In this document: positions 46,340 to 56,600 of the stretch, in pieces
How positions within the stretch are numbered: the stretch's first letter is position 1
Layout of the letters: each line of letters begins with the position of its first letter
Assembly (NCBI GenBank): GCA_024867545.1
Contig: JANFNE010000018.1
Span: 1,054,001-1,118,000 of the forward strand
Length of the DNA: 64,000 nt
Source of the DNA: Phytopythium helicoides
Lineage: Eukaryota; Oomycota; Peronosporomycetes; Pythiales; Pythiaceae
Direction: 5' to 3'
Notes under the pieces: generated by a model
Told to the model about the DNA's origin: nothing
The model's database searches: none
Seen by the model: only the letters and a program-made list of their open reading frames with translations
Program-made: the position numbers and the translations under genes

Positions 46340-47839
46340 ATGAAGGTGTTCGCGCGCATTCTCACGGCGACGGCGGTCTTCGCCGGCTTTGCGGCGGCTC
46401 AGTCGAGCTCCAGCGGTGCTGGCACCGTGACGGCGGCCGGCTCGTCGGCCTCTGGATCGACCACGAGCTCTAGCTCGGGCACGGCGGCCAACGACTTTAT
46501 GGCGACGCTGACCAACACGTACGAGAACTCGGACTCGTACCACTTCAAGCCCGTGCACGTGGTGCAGGCGCGCGTGCAGAGTGACGAGCCGCTGTGGAAC
46601 GCCACGAGCAAGCGCTACGGCTCGCGCTACTACGACACGGCCGAGGAGCAGTACCGTGGACTGATGGACACGGTCAACCTGGCCTCGGTCGAGGGCGCGC
46701 TCATGTACGTGCAGGCTGAGGGCATCAACTACAACTCGCGCTCGGAGGAGGAGCGCTGCACGCGCAAGAACGACATGACCTACGTCGTGTTCTACGAGTT
46801 CGCCATCGCGCAGACCAACGAGACGCTCGCGCTCTACCAGGACACGGCCGATCAGAACGAGTACGGCCCCATGCTCCCCATGGACTCGGGCCGCTGCACG
46901 CCCACCAGCAGCGACGGCAGCTCGAACGTCTTCCCGGAGGCTTGCTACTACTTCAACGGTGACGAGGGACAGCCGGACGTTGGCCCCTTCGTTGGCGGTG
47001 AGCTCAAGGAAACGGACCAGCGTGCCCCGTACCCGAACAACGTCTGGTACTCGTTCCCCAACACGTGCCCGCTTGAGGAGTGGGGTGACAAGACGGACGC
47101 GTGCCGTGAGTCGACCCGCATGGGCCTGTGCCCCATGGACACCATGCCGGATGGAATCACGTGCACTTTCAGCTACCGTGTGCTTGGCTACATCCTGATT
47201 GATGACCTTGTTGGCATCACGTCGATGAAGTCGAACACGACGGGCGAGTACTACAGCAACTTCACCGAGTTCTGTGAGGACGGTGGTGTTGAGTTCTTGG
47301 CTGACACCCTCACGGGCGAGTGGGAGGACGGTATCGCGTTCTGGGAAAACCCGCAGGACGAGGATGCCAACTCGGAGCGTGCTACGAAGCTTGTTGAGGC
47401 CTACACCAGCCTGATCAACGGCGAGCTTGAGAACACCGCTATGAGCGCTGACACGATTGCCAACTTCCTGCCGCTGCCGTCTGTTGAATCCCTGCGCGCC
47501 GAGAACCCTGCCTGCTACTACAACGTCAAGAAGTGCAACTCGGACTACGGCTGCATTCGTGAGCTGTACGGCCAGACGTGCACGGTCTGCAACTCGACGT
47601 CGTCTGGCTGTGAGACCGCTCCTAGCGACTGGACATTCCCGACGCTCGCCAAGGCTGTCGGCGACAACGGCTACACTGGTGACGCCTCGGCTGATGGCTC
47701 CACCGGCCTTGTTGCCAGCGCTGGCGGCGACGACTCGACCTCGTCAGGCTCGAGCTCGGGTGTTGCTGCCACGTTCACGGCCGCTTCGGCCGTGTTCACG
47801 TCGGCTGCGGTGCTGATCGCCGCTGCGGCGCTCAACTAA
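46340..47839 (+). CDS. Secreted, GPI-anchor-type Cys-containing oomycete protein, paralogue A
   Basis: An intact frame of 499 residues starts at the ATG 46340 with a clear signal peptide (MKVFARILTATAVFAGFAAA). A Ser/Thr/Gly-rich stretch follows (probably O-glycosylated), then a conserved globular domain of about 380 residues with paired Cys (ERCTRKND, SGRCTPTS, CPLEEW, GLCPMDTMPDGITC, CYYNVKKC, CTVCNSTSSGC) and several N-glycosylation sequons (NETL, NTTG, NFT). The C-terminus is Ser/Gly-rich and ends in a hydrophobic tail (SAAVLIAAAALN), as expected for a GPI signal. It should be cell-surface or cell-wall attached. I recognise no catalytic family, and the function is unknown. It is about 75-80% identical by eye to the convergent gene at 48288-49763. 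Confidence 0.85.
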   Translation: MKVFARILTATAVFAGFAAAQSSSSGAGTVTAAGSSASGSTTSSSSGTAANDFMATLTNTYENSDSYHFKPVHVVQARVQSDEPLWNATSKRYGSRYYDTAEEQYRGLMDTVNLASVEGALMYVQAEGINYNSRSEEERCTRKNDMTYVVFYEFAIAQTNETLALYQDTADQNEYGPMLPMDSGRCTPTSSDGSSNVFPEACYYFNGDEGQPDVGPFVGGELKETDQRAPYPNNVWYSFPNTCPLEEWGDKTDACRESTRMGLCPMDTMPDGITCTFSYRVLGYILIDDLVGITSMKSNTTGEYYSNFTEFCEDGGVEFLADTLTGEWEDGIAFWENPQDEDANSERATKLVEAYTSLINGELENTAMSADTIANFLPLPSVESLRAENPACYYNVKKCNSDYGCIRELYGQTCTVCNSTSSGCETAPSDWTFPTLAKAVGDNGYTGDASADGSTGLVASAGGDDSTSSGSSSGVAATFTAASAVFTSAAVLIAAAALN

Positions 47840-48287
47840 ACGTGCCGCCTCGATGTGGAGAGGCTCGTTGATTTTTTCGTTTGGTAGGCGAGTGGTGTGT
47901 ATTGCGAGGTAGCGTCGCGCTCGAGACGGTGATGACGAACGCTTATTTCTTTTTCGTAGCATGTCGCTTTTTTGCCTTCTAGTAGAAATAAGAGAAACAT
48001 GGACGACTACCTGCCTGCCTTCCATCTCATGCGGTCTTAGTCTTAGAGTTAGCTAGTCGTTTTTGTGTGGTGTCACGAGAGCACGTCATATTGAGTTACT
48101 TACTGAGCGCGATGTACAAAACGATAGACTGATGGAGCTCATGAGCAAGCCGCTGACGTCCATTTTGCTGTTGGAAGCTCGAGCTATCGCCTCAGCGGTC
48201 AATTGGAGCCTACAGTGCTCGTTTCTGCTCCTTACACATGTAGTCTCCACTGAGACCAAGCGATGAGAGCCATGGATTCCCCGCCGT
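47840..48287. other. Shared 3' intergenic region of the secreted pair
   Basis: The 448-bp region separates the stop codons of the convergent paralogues and should hold both terminators. It has T-rich stretches near 47870 and 47945. No gene is seen. Confidence 0.45.
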
Positions 48288-49763
48288 TTAGTTGAGCGCC
48301 AGCGAGGCAGCGACCGCCAGGAGCATCGACAGAGCCATCGACGTCGACAGTCCGACCGCATCGCTCGAGCCCGAGGCCGTCGAGTCGTCGCCAGCGCTCG
48401 CCACCGTCGAGGAGCCGTCGCCAGAAGCAGTGCCCGTGTTGCCGTTGTCGCCGACTGCCTTAGCGAGCGTCGGGAACGTCCAGTCGCTAGGAGCAGTCTC
48501 ACAGCCAGTCGACGTCGAGTTGCAGACCGTGCACGTCTGGCCGTACAGCTCACGAATGCAGCCGTATTCCGAGTTGCACTTCTTGACGTTGTAGTAGCAG
48601 GCAGGGTTCTCGGCGCGGAGAGCCTCGATCGACGGCAGCGGCAGCATGTGGGCGATCACATCCGAGCTAATGGCCGTGTTCTCCACCAGACCGTTCGTCA
48701 GGTTGTAGTAGGCCTCAACAAGCTTGGTAGCACGCTCCGAGTTGGCATCCTCGTCCTGCGGGTTGTCCCAGAATGGAATGCCAGCCTCCCACTCGCCAGT
48801 CGTCGTGTCGGCCTCGAACTCGACGCCTCCGTCCTCGCAAAACTCCGTGAAGTTGCTGTAGTACTCGCCCGTCGTGTTCGACTTCATCGACGTGATGCCG
48901 ACAAGGTCGTCAATCAGCACAAAGCCCAGCACACGGTAGTTGAACGTGCAGTGGATGCCGTCCGGCATGACGCCGAGCGGGCAGAGACCTGCGCGCGTCT
49001 TCTCACGGCACGCCGTGGTCTTTTCACTCCACTCCTCGAGCGGGCACGAGTTCGGGAACGAGTACCAGACGTTGTTCGGGTACGGGGCACGGGCATCGGT
49101 CGACTTTGTCTCGCCACCCACGAACGGACCGACATCCGGCTGTCCATCGTCGCCGTTGTAGTAGTAGCACGCGGTCGGGAACACGTTCTCGCTACCGTCC
49201 GTCGAGGTCGGCGTGCAACGACCCGAGTCCATCGGTTCCATAGGACCATACTCGTTCTGGTCAGCCGTATCCTCGTAGAGTGCGAGCGTCTCGTTGGTCT
49301 GCACGATAGCAAACTCGTAGAACACGACATAAGTGGCGTCGTTCTTGCGCGTGCAGCGCTCTTCCGTCGAGCGCTCGTTGTAGTTGATGCACTCAGCCTG
49401 CACGAACATGAGAGCTCCCTCGACCGAGGCCGTGTTGACCGTGTCGAGCAGGTCCAGGAAGGCCTCATCGATGTCCGAGTAGTACCCGGACACGAAACGC
49501 TTGGCATCCGAGTTCCAAACGGGCGCGTCGCCCTGCACGCGTGCCTGCACCACGTGCACCGGCTTCATGTGGTACGAGTCCGAGTTGGTGTAGTTGCTGG
49601 TGAGCGACGCCATGAAGTCGTTGGCAGCCGTGCCCGAGCCAGAGCTCGTCGAGCCCGACGTGGACGCGGCCGTGACCGTGCCCGCGCCGCTCTCGCTCGA
49701 GTCGGCAGCGAAGACCGCTAGCGGGGCGGCCGCAGCCAGCAGAGCAGCCGAGAAGAGCTTCAT
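48288..49763 (-). CDS. Secreted, GPI-anchor-type Cys-containing oomycete protein, paralogue B
   Basis: An intact frame of 491 residues starts at the ATG 49761-49763 with a signal peptide (MKLFSAALLAAAAPLAVFAA). The same order follows as in the paralogue at 46340: Ser/Thr/Gly-rich linker, cysteine-containing globular domain (GAGLCPLG-like, MPDGIHC, CYYNVKKC, CTVCNSTSTGC), a Ser-rich stretch and a hydrophobic C-terminal tail (LSMLLAVAASLALN) suited to GPI attachment. Cysteines and sequons are almost all shared, while signal, linker and tail differ. The two genes are tail to tail, consistent with an inverted duplication. The strong codon bias towards G/C-ending codons in both suggests high expression. 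Function unknown. Confidence 0.85.
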   Translation of the reverse strand: MKLFSAALLAAAAPLAVFAADSSESGAGTVTAASTSGSTSSGSGTAANDFMASLTSNYTNSDSYHMKPVHVVQARVQGDAPVWNSDAKRFVSGYYSDIDEAFLDLLDTVNTASVEGALMFVQAECINYNERSTEERCTRKNDATYVVFYEFAIVQTNETLALYEDTADQNEYGPMEPMDSGRCTPTSTDGSENVFPTACYYYNGDDGQPDVGPFVGGETKSTDARAPYPNNVWYSFPNSCPLEEWSEKTTACREKTRAGLCPLGVMPDGIHCTFNYRVLGFVLIDDLVGITSMKSNTTGEYYSNFTEFCEDGGVEFEADTTTGEWEAGIPFWDNPQDEDANSERATKLVEAYYNLTNGLVENTAISSDVIAHMLPLPSIEALRAENPACYYNVKKCNSEYGCIRELYGQTCTVCNSTSTGCETAPSDWTFPTLAKAVGDNGNTGTASGDGSSTVASAGDDSTASGSSDAVGLSTSMALSMLLAVAASLALN

Positions 49764-50694
49764 GGCTGTTGTTGGAAGCTGAGAGAGAGAGAGAGTTGAG
49801 CTGCTGCCGACGGAGTCGAGAGCGAGCGGGTAATCTGCGAGGCGCTTGACGCGACGACCGCAAATTTGGGAATGGCACAGCCCCGCAGAGCCGCCGGCCA
49901 CGCGACCGCACAGAGCGAGGCCGCGCCATGGAACGGCAAGCAAGCGGAGGTATACAGGCGACAAGCCTGAAAGAGCCCTGGCATACTCGAGGCAAGTTGC
50001 GTTGGTCTCATTGCGAGGCGGGAGCGCCAGGAGAGGAATGATCGGGAGGCTGGATTTTGAACCGCATGCGGATCATGAGGGATCCCCGCCTCAGCGAACG
50101 CTGGCCGAGTGACGTACGCCTGAGACGAAGCCTCGTTTGAGGAGACATACAAAAAACAAGTCAAAACGGCACAACACGGCGATCGACTAGCGAAATGGAG
50201 AATGCGGCTGATGTACGGGATCAGCGTCCCCTGGCCCTACCGGCAATGCGACGGCGGCCGCGCTCAGCGGCAGCTCACCCACGGGATCGAAATGAGCTCC
50301 AGACTGCCGAGGGATGTTTGTATCATCCACACACCCGTGCGATTGTTGCAGGGGTATAGAGTCTGTCGATGCGTTGGATCGAGCATTGCAGGACGAGGGC
50401 GAGCGCAGCTTTGTCACCGACGGCAGCGAAGGTCGAAGTGTGGGAGCGTGGATTTGCAAGCTACTTGCAATGCAAGTTGCATCCAAAGTGCGACGAGCTT
50501 TTTTTTTTTGGCAGTCATCTGTTATGCACTGAGTGCGACTGAACTGGGAGGACCCATCGATCAGCTGCGTGCGATGTCTCGAGCACTGCGATTGAGCGTG
50601 CGACAGCGGAGAAGCAAGACCTTTGTATTGAGCTCCTAGAACCTAGAGTAGAAAGCGTGCAGTAATACGTAGGACTCACAGCTCTCGATGGTCG
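49764..50694. other. Intergenic region upstream of secreted paralogue B
   Basis: It contains the 5' region of the secreted gene (CTCTCTCTC just before the ATG in the sense direction) and the 3' region of the channel gene. There is a T11 homopolymer near 50499-50509 and a short palindrome ACTTGCAATGCAAGT near 50463. No gene is seen. Confidence 0.4.
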
Positions 50695-53600
50695 CTACGA
50701 TTTCTTCAGCCTCAAAAACGATGTCGAAGTCTTGATGGATCCGTCTTCAACCGGTCGGTTCCGGGTCATGACCCACGCACTCACCACTTTGCTGCGATAT
50801 GACGGGAATTCTTCGAGGATAGCCTCGAAACGATCGCTTGTCAGCACGAACAGGCTCGACACGCATGCCGCGACACACGTGGCATTGCGAGGCGTGCCAA
50901 AGAGTAGCGAGCGCTCGCCGAAAAAGTCGAATGGACCCTTGACGATGCGCTCGGCACGCTCGGTTGCGGTGTTGATGTCGGGTGGATCTGGTGGCGATAC
51001 GACGCCCACAACCGCATTCTCGGAGGTATCTACCATTGTCGCTGTCGGAACTGCGGGGCCGCTGGTTTTCTCACTTGCCAGTGCAAGCCACTCGTTGACC
51101 GAGTCCTCGTGGTCTTCGTTCGCGCTGGCATCGTGTGTTGTATGGTCTACAAAGTGGGAGTGGCTATCCTTCTTCATCGAAGCACGGTGGTTTTCTGTGC
51201 CTGCTCCATCTACAATGGAGGCCATGCTAGCTCGAGCACTAGCTTTCTTCTTGCGTACGGCAGATATGATAACAAGTCCTGTTTCAACAATATATAGGCT
51301 GCGCTCCATGTCTCCTCGCTGAATGATCACATCATTTCGCACGAAAAACTCATGTTTGATGGCAGCAATGATAGCCTTGCTGAAGGGTTCCTCGCAGCTC
51401 TGGAACAGCCGGACATTTTGGATCAAGTTGGCGTGCACGAGCCGAGCAATATCCTGGCGCAGCGTCGTTGGTAGCCCACTGAGCTGCTGCTCTTCGTGCT
51501 TACCCTTGCTCTCTTGCCATGACAACGCAAAGTAAACCTTCATCTGCGTCCACATGTCTGCTGGAAAGGAATGGAATGCCATGAAATGCCCCACTTGAGC
51601 TACCCGCTCCTCAAACTCGGCTCGAGTACCTAACTCCATAGCAAAAAATTTGAAAAAACCACCTGACAGAATACTGAAGAGTACGACGGACACGAAGATA
51701 ACAGCCAATGTTGCTGCATTCTCCACTGCATTCATCGGGAGAATGTCGCCATAACACACGGTCGTGATGGCTCCAATGCTAAAGTGAAAGCTGCGGAGAT
51801 AAGCCTCTGCAACAGGAACTCGACGGATAGCTCCGAGGTCTTCGCAGCCATTAAACGTTAGCATCCCAGGTGCGGTCAGCCAGGAGATATCCCCATCCTG
51901 GTAGTGAAGGTAGGAGACACCAAAGAAAAGACACGCGAGCCAGTGCGTGCCCAGCAGGAAGTCGAACGCAAGACGCACGAGGTAGAGAACTCCAGGCCGC
52001 AGCTGCAGCTTGGCCAGCGATTTGGATTCGTAGAGCATTGCAAACTGAATGTCATCACTCAGTGAGTGGAGGTGCGCAACTCGTAGGAACCGATTGAGCT
52101 TGAGAAATGCAATCGTATGCCAGTTGACAAATCCGCCGCTCGGGGAATGAAAGAGAGGCCATTCATTCGGCGATCGGGGTATAGGTGGAGGGCCAAGGAG
52201 AGGTATTGCACCAACCAGCAAAACCTCGAATGGGATGATAGACAAAACGTCAAGTATATACGATCCGTGCTGCCAGTAGTGGTCTGCAATAGCGTGCGAG
52301 TCGGTAATGGTCTCACCTCCGTCCACATAGGCGAAGTAGCTCCGATGAAGGATAAAGTCAACAATGCACAGACTGTCAATCAGTAGAAACTCAAGCGCAA
52401 ACCACATAATCACCCACGACTCGATTTCTCGCTCGTTGAGGAAGCCATCCATGAAAGAGACGCGATAAGGCGAAATGGTGATAGAATACGCTGTCGCTGC
52501 GAGCATCACTGAAGACCAAATGCGTCTGAATCTGCTATTAATCGCGAAGGCACTTGTCTTCGATGTGGTGATTGCGCTCGGCTTTTGCAAACCGGCTTGT
52601 GTGGTCTGAATACGCTCCTCACTGCCAGGAGCAGGCGCTACCTTACTGGAAGTTGAAGTCACTGGAGCACCGAAGCGGCGAACCAATTTGTGAACCGGCC
52701 AAGTCAAACAAGCAAAAACTCGCCTGCTGATCAGCCATACGAGGGATCCGACTACACTCTCACTGTTGATGGTGTCGTAGTCTTCATCATACTCGTCAGG
52801 ATCCTCTTCCAAATTGACAGAAGAAATTCTCCGACCCACACTTCGTTTGGCATTGCTAGCGCCACTTTCCACCGTGCTGCGTCGTCTAGCAAGCCCATGC
52901 ATTCTGGTGGCAGCCGTCAAGTGTGCAGTGATTCGAGCTGCAAGGGTAGGAATAGCAGTATCGTTGAGTTTGAATTTATTGTCAAGGTCGGCTCGGATAA
53001 TTTGCAGTGAGTGACGCCGAGGTCCCATCCGAGCTGACGCCAGAGCATCTGCATGTAGGCTACATGCGGGTTGATCTGAAGCTGGAGTTGTATGTAGCTC
53101 CTCGACAATGTTGATAGATCGCCGCCGCCGAAGGAGATGACGGCTGCGAAGCTTCACGTTTCGCTCAACTTGAGCCCACCCGTACGCGAAGAGCTGAAGT
53201 GCACGCAACCGTTTTTCATGGCGCTTCCACTGGAGCTCAGTTAGCACAGTGATTGCAAAGAATGAACGCCGGATTGATGTTGCTCCGGTCTTTCCGGCTC
53301 GACCGTTTATCTCGTTTGTGGGAGGTGTGACGACGAGTTTTCTTCCAGAGCCACTGAGCTGGTTGAACACAACTCGACGCAACGATTCCTTTCTCTGTAG
53401 ACTACCAGCGTTTTCTGGATTGAGTGTAGTTGTAGTTGCTAGGGACTGCGCTTCTGACATTTCCGTGAGTATAGGTGATGATGGCTCGAATGGATCGGCG
53501 GAAGTAGTGAGAGAACTGGAGCGGACTAGAATTGACTTTCGCCGCAGCCCAGAAGCTGGTGTAGTTGGTGCATCTGTGCAGTGGGTTCGCTCTGACTCAC

Positions 53601-56600
53601 TCAGAGACATCACTGTGCGTGGGAGCTCGTGAGGATGCAAAATTCCTGAACTCCGTCGCCGCTGAACTTTTTGCCCATCTGAGTCATGTGAAGCAGCCAC
53701 AACAATTGTTTGGCCTCGGGGCCGTGCTCGACGAACCCACCAACGAGGGGCGGCTTCCATCTCAGCAAGAACAGACGCAACATCCCTCCCGCAAACCATC
53801 AGTGAGGGCATAGGTGCATCACTGCGCACAAATAGGTTCTTCTCGATGTTTAGGTATGCACGTGCGGTACTCTGATAGTTCTGCTCGATAAGAGGGAGCA
53901 ATGCACGCTCGATTCGCTTGCGAACAGGTCGAGGCCAGAGTCGATTCCAAACCGAGCGATCTAGTTGAAGAATCTGGCAACTCCGAAGAGCGCGGATGGA
54001 TGTGAGACGTCGAGCTCCGCGGAGAAAGAAAGCAAACTCCCCGAACATCCTGCATTTGTTTCCCAATCTTTCGTTTGTGGCGGTCATACTGGCTTCCAGT
54101 AATCCGTATTGTACACCTGAGATAGCACTGTAGACCTCCACAATCCCATTTTGGAGAAGGTACAAGCGGTTTGCCATTCTGCCAGCTTCATAGATGACAT
54201 CTCCATGCAAGTAGATCTCAAGATACAGTGCACTGCTGAGAGCTTCAAGCTGTACTGGGGCGAGGGCGGCATTCAATTCTGGAACAGAATGCAACATTGG
54301 CCCATAAAGCTCGTAAAAGAGCCCCGTGCGTAAGGCAGCTGGGAGATCTCGCAAGATTTCACCAAGGCGCAGCGACACCAAGCACTCAGATTTGTAATGG
54401 AGTCCCTCGAGTGCACGTAATCGAAGAGACTCGGGTAGTCGACGTTGCTTAGCATACTGCTGGAAGTTTTCGATCCGATCGTCGCGCTGTTTGCGATCTT
54501 TGTCGAGAGTTATCATGAGAGCATTGATGCGACCAATAACCTGTCCGATGAATATCCATCCGAGCGCACACGTGAACATGGCGAAGCACGTCTCAAGAAA
54601 ATTGCGAGCCCAAATATCTCCGAAACAATCAACTGTAAACTGCATAGCAACGTGTAAATGTGTTAGATCAAGTCGGAAGGGATAACGGAATGTCAGGGAT
54701 GCAACTCACTGTAGAGAGACACCAGTAAAAAGCTCGCATGTAGTGCACCGTAGGGCTGCGAGGATGTTGCAGTAGTATTGGGTCTGTGGAGATCCAGCTC
54801 TGCTCAGCTAGCCCGGTCTCGATCTGCACGCGACCTAGTAGGTAGTAGAAGCAGCTTGCGTAATGAGCAGTCGACAAGAAAATGAGGAAAAACTTCACGA
54901 GGTCGAACAAGCTCGAAAAGAGCGTGTTTCCCTGAAGATAATTTTCTTGAATGTAAGTGTGCGTGTCTGCGGTGATACCTGCGAGATGTACTGACCGGAC
55001 AAGTCGAGGAATACGTGTGAGAGTCATTCGCAAGTAGCTACCAGTAATGAAGTACAGCGGAAGCATACTGGCACAGTCCGCCCAAAGCCAGGTGTCGCGA
55101 TAATGCTGGCGAATAGTAGTTGGATCCATGATTTTCTCTCCTAGCTCTACGTAGCCCATGTGACCGTACTTCAGATACAGATCGATGTAGAGTAGCAAAT
55201 CAGAAGCATAGTCGACAGTTGTCAGAACAAGCCAGGTAGATGGTTTGGGATACCACAAGAACGCGACACGAAAGCTAATCGCGATGAAATTATAGACGAA
55301 GATGACACGCATGATACGTCGCCACCATAAGGCGAACCGCGCTTCCGGATCGAGGACAAAAGATCCTCCACGTGCTGGAGTGCTTGATTCGACCGACATA
55401 GCAGCGTAGAAATCGTCACTAGTATTTTCGTTCAGTAAGTTTGAAGAAGAGTCCGAATCTCCACGTCGACCAAAGAAGAATCGTCCAACCTTCGGCTTAG
55501 TCACGAAATTAGAGCGGTGCGTCTGCAGGAGCTGTCGATCGAGTGCTCTTTGGTCTTGATTGCGGATCTTTACTCTTGCGACTTGCCTCGGAAACCGAGC
55601 AGCAACCGCAAGAAAGTCACTTCTTCGCACTACTGCGACTTGGACGACTGAGGAAACGACCCGCACAGTGACATCGTAAAGCTCGGCCGAATCAAGAATG
55701 CTTTCTTCTCCGAAATAGTCGTTCTGCTTGAGCATGAGAACCGGGATTGGGACTAGCGGTGCGGCAGATGCTGATGCTGGAACGACGCTTCGCAAAGTAT
55801 CGCGCCTACGAATTGGTTTCACGGTTGGTGTTGCTGATGTCATTGGTGACTGGGCGGGGTTTGCAGCTGTTGCTTTCTCTGCGTCTGCTGGCACCTGGGT
55901 TTTAGCGCTAGTTCTTGCTGGACGATCCGGCTCTCCTAGCCGCGATATCATCTGAAGCCAGCGCGGTGACGGAGCTCTTTTAACGGTAGTTGTTGGGGGT
56001 TTTCCGTTAGTGGAGGAAGTAACATTTATTGCTGACTTGAAGAGTGTGCTCTTTTTGTGTTGTAGCTGCAGGTGCTGGACGTGTGCTGGTAGCGTCGAAG
56101 CAGGGGCCGAAAATGTGGCTCGTGCAAGTATCCGCACTCCAGAATCTTTTCTGGGCACGACAAAAGAAGATTCTGGGGTTCGCGACCTCGGTTCAAGTAG
56201 AATCGAAGTTTTCTTGGCGTGTTTTTTCTTCATTTGCGCTCGTGCGGCATTCACAGACAAATTACCAGACAGTATAAGTGACATTCTGTCGTTTGATCTA
56301 CGACGACCACCTCCTCTTGGTGCCATTCGCACTGCCGGTAGTAAGCATTCACACTCTCCACTTTGGATAAGAAAGAACTCGGTTGCTAAATGACCTTCTC
56401 TAGCCACTACAATATGCTTTAGAAAGATCTCACTCGATGTCACCAGCGCCAACTCTCTTATAAATTCGTCACTTTCACTGCAGTCTGCAAATAGGGAGCA
56501 ATGGCGAAAGTCTTCAAGATACAGCAAGCACCACAGATCTCGGCGCAGTGTTCGAGGTAGACGAAGTGCCAGCTCATCACTGCTCAATGTGCTTCCATTG

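Noticed and set aside
48648..49721. Long plus-strand open frame opposite the secreted paralogue B
   Set aside because: It is antisense to a clear secreted protein gene with signal peptide and paralogue. The frame is open because of GC-rich codon bias, and its composition (Arg/Val/His-rich) is not protein-like.
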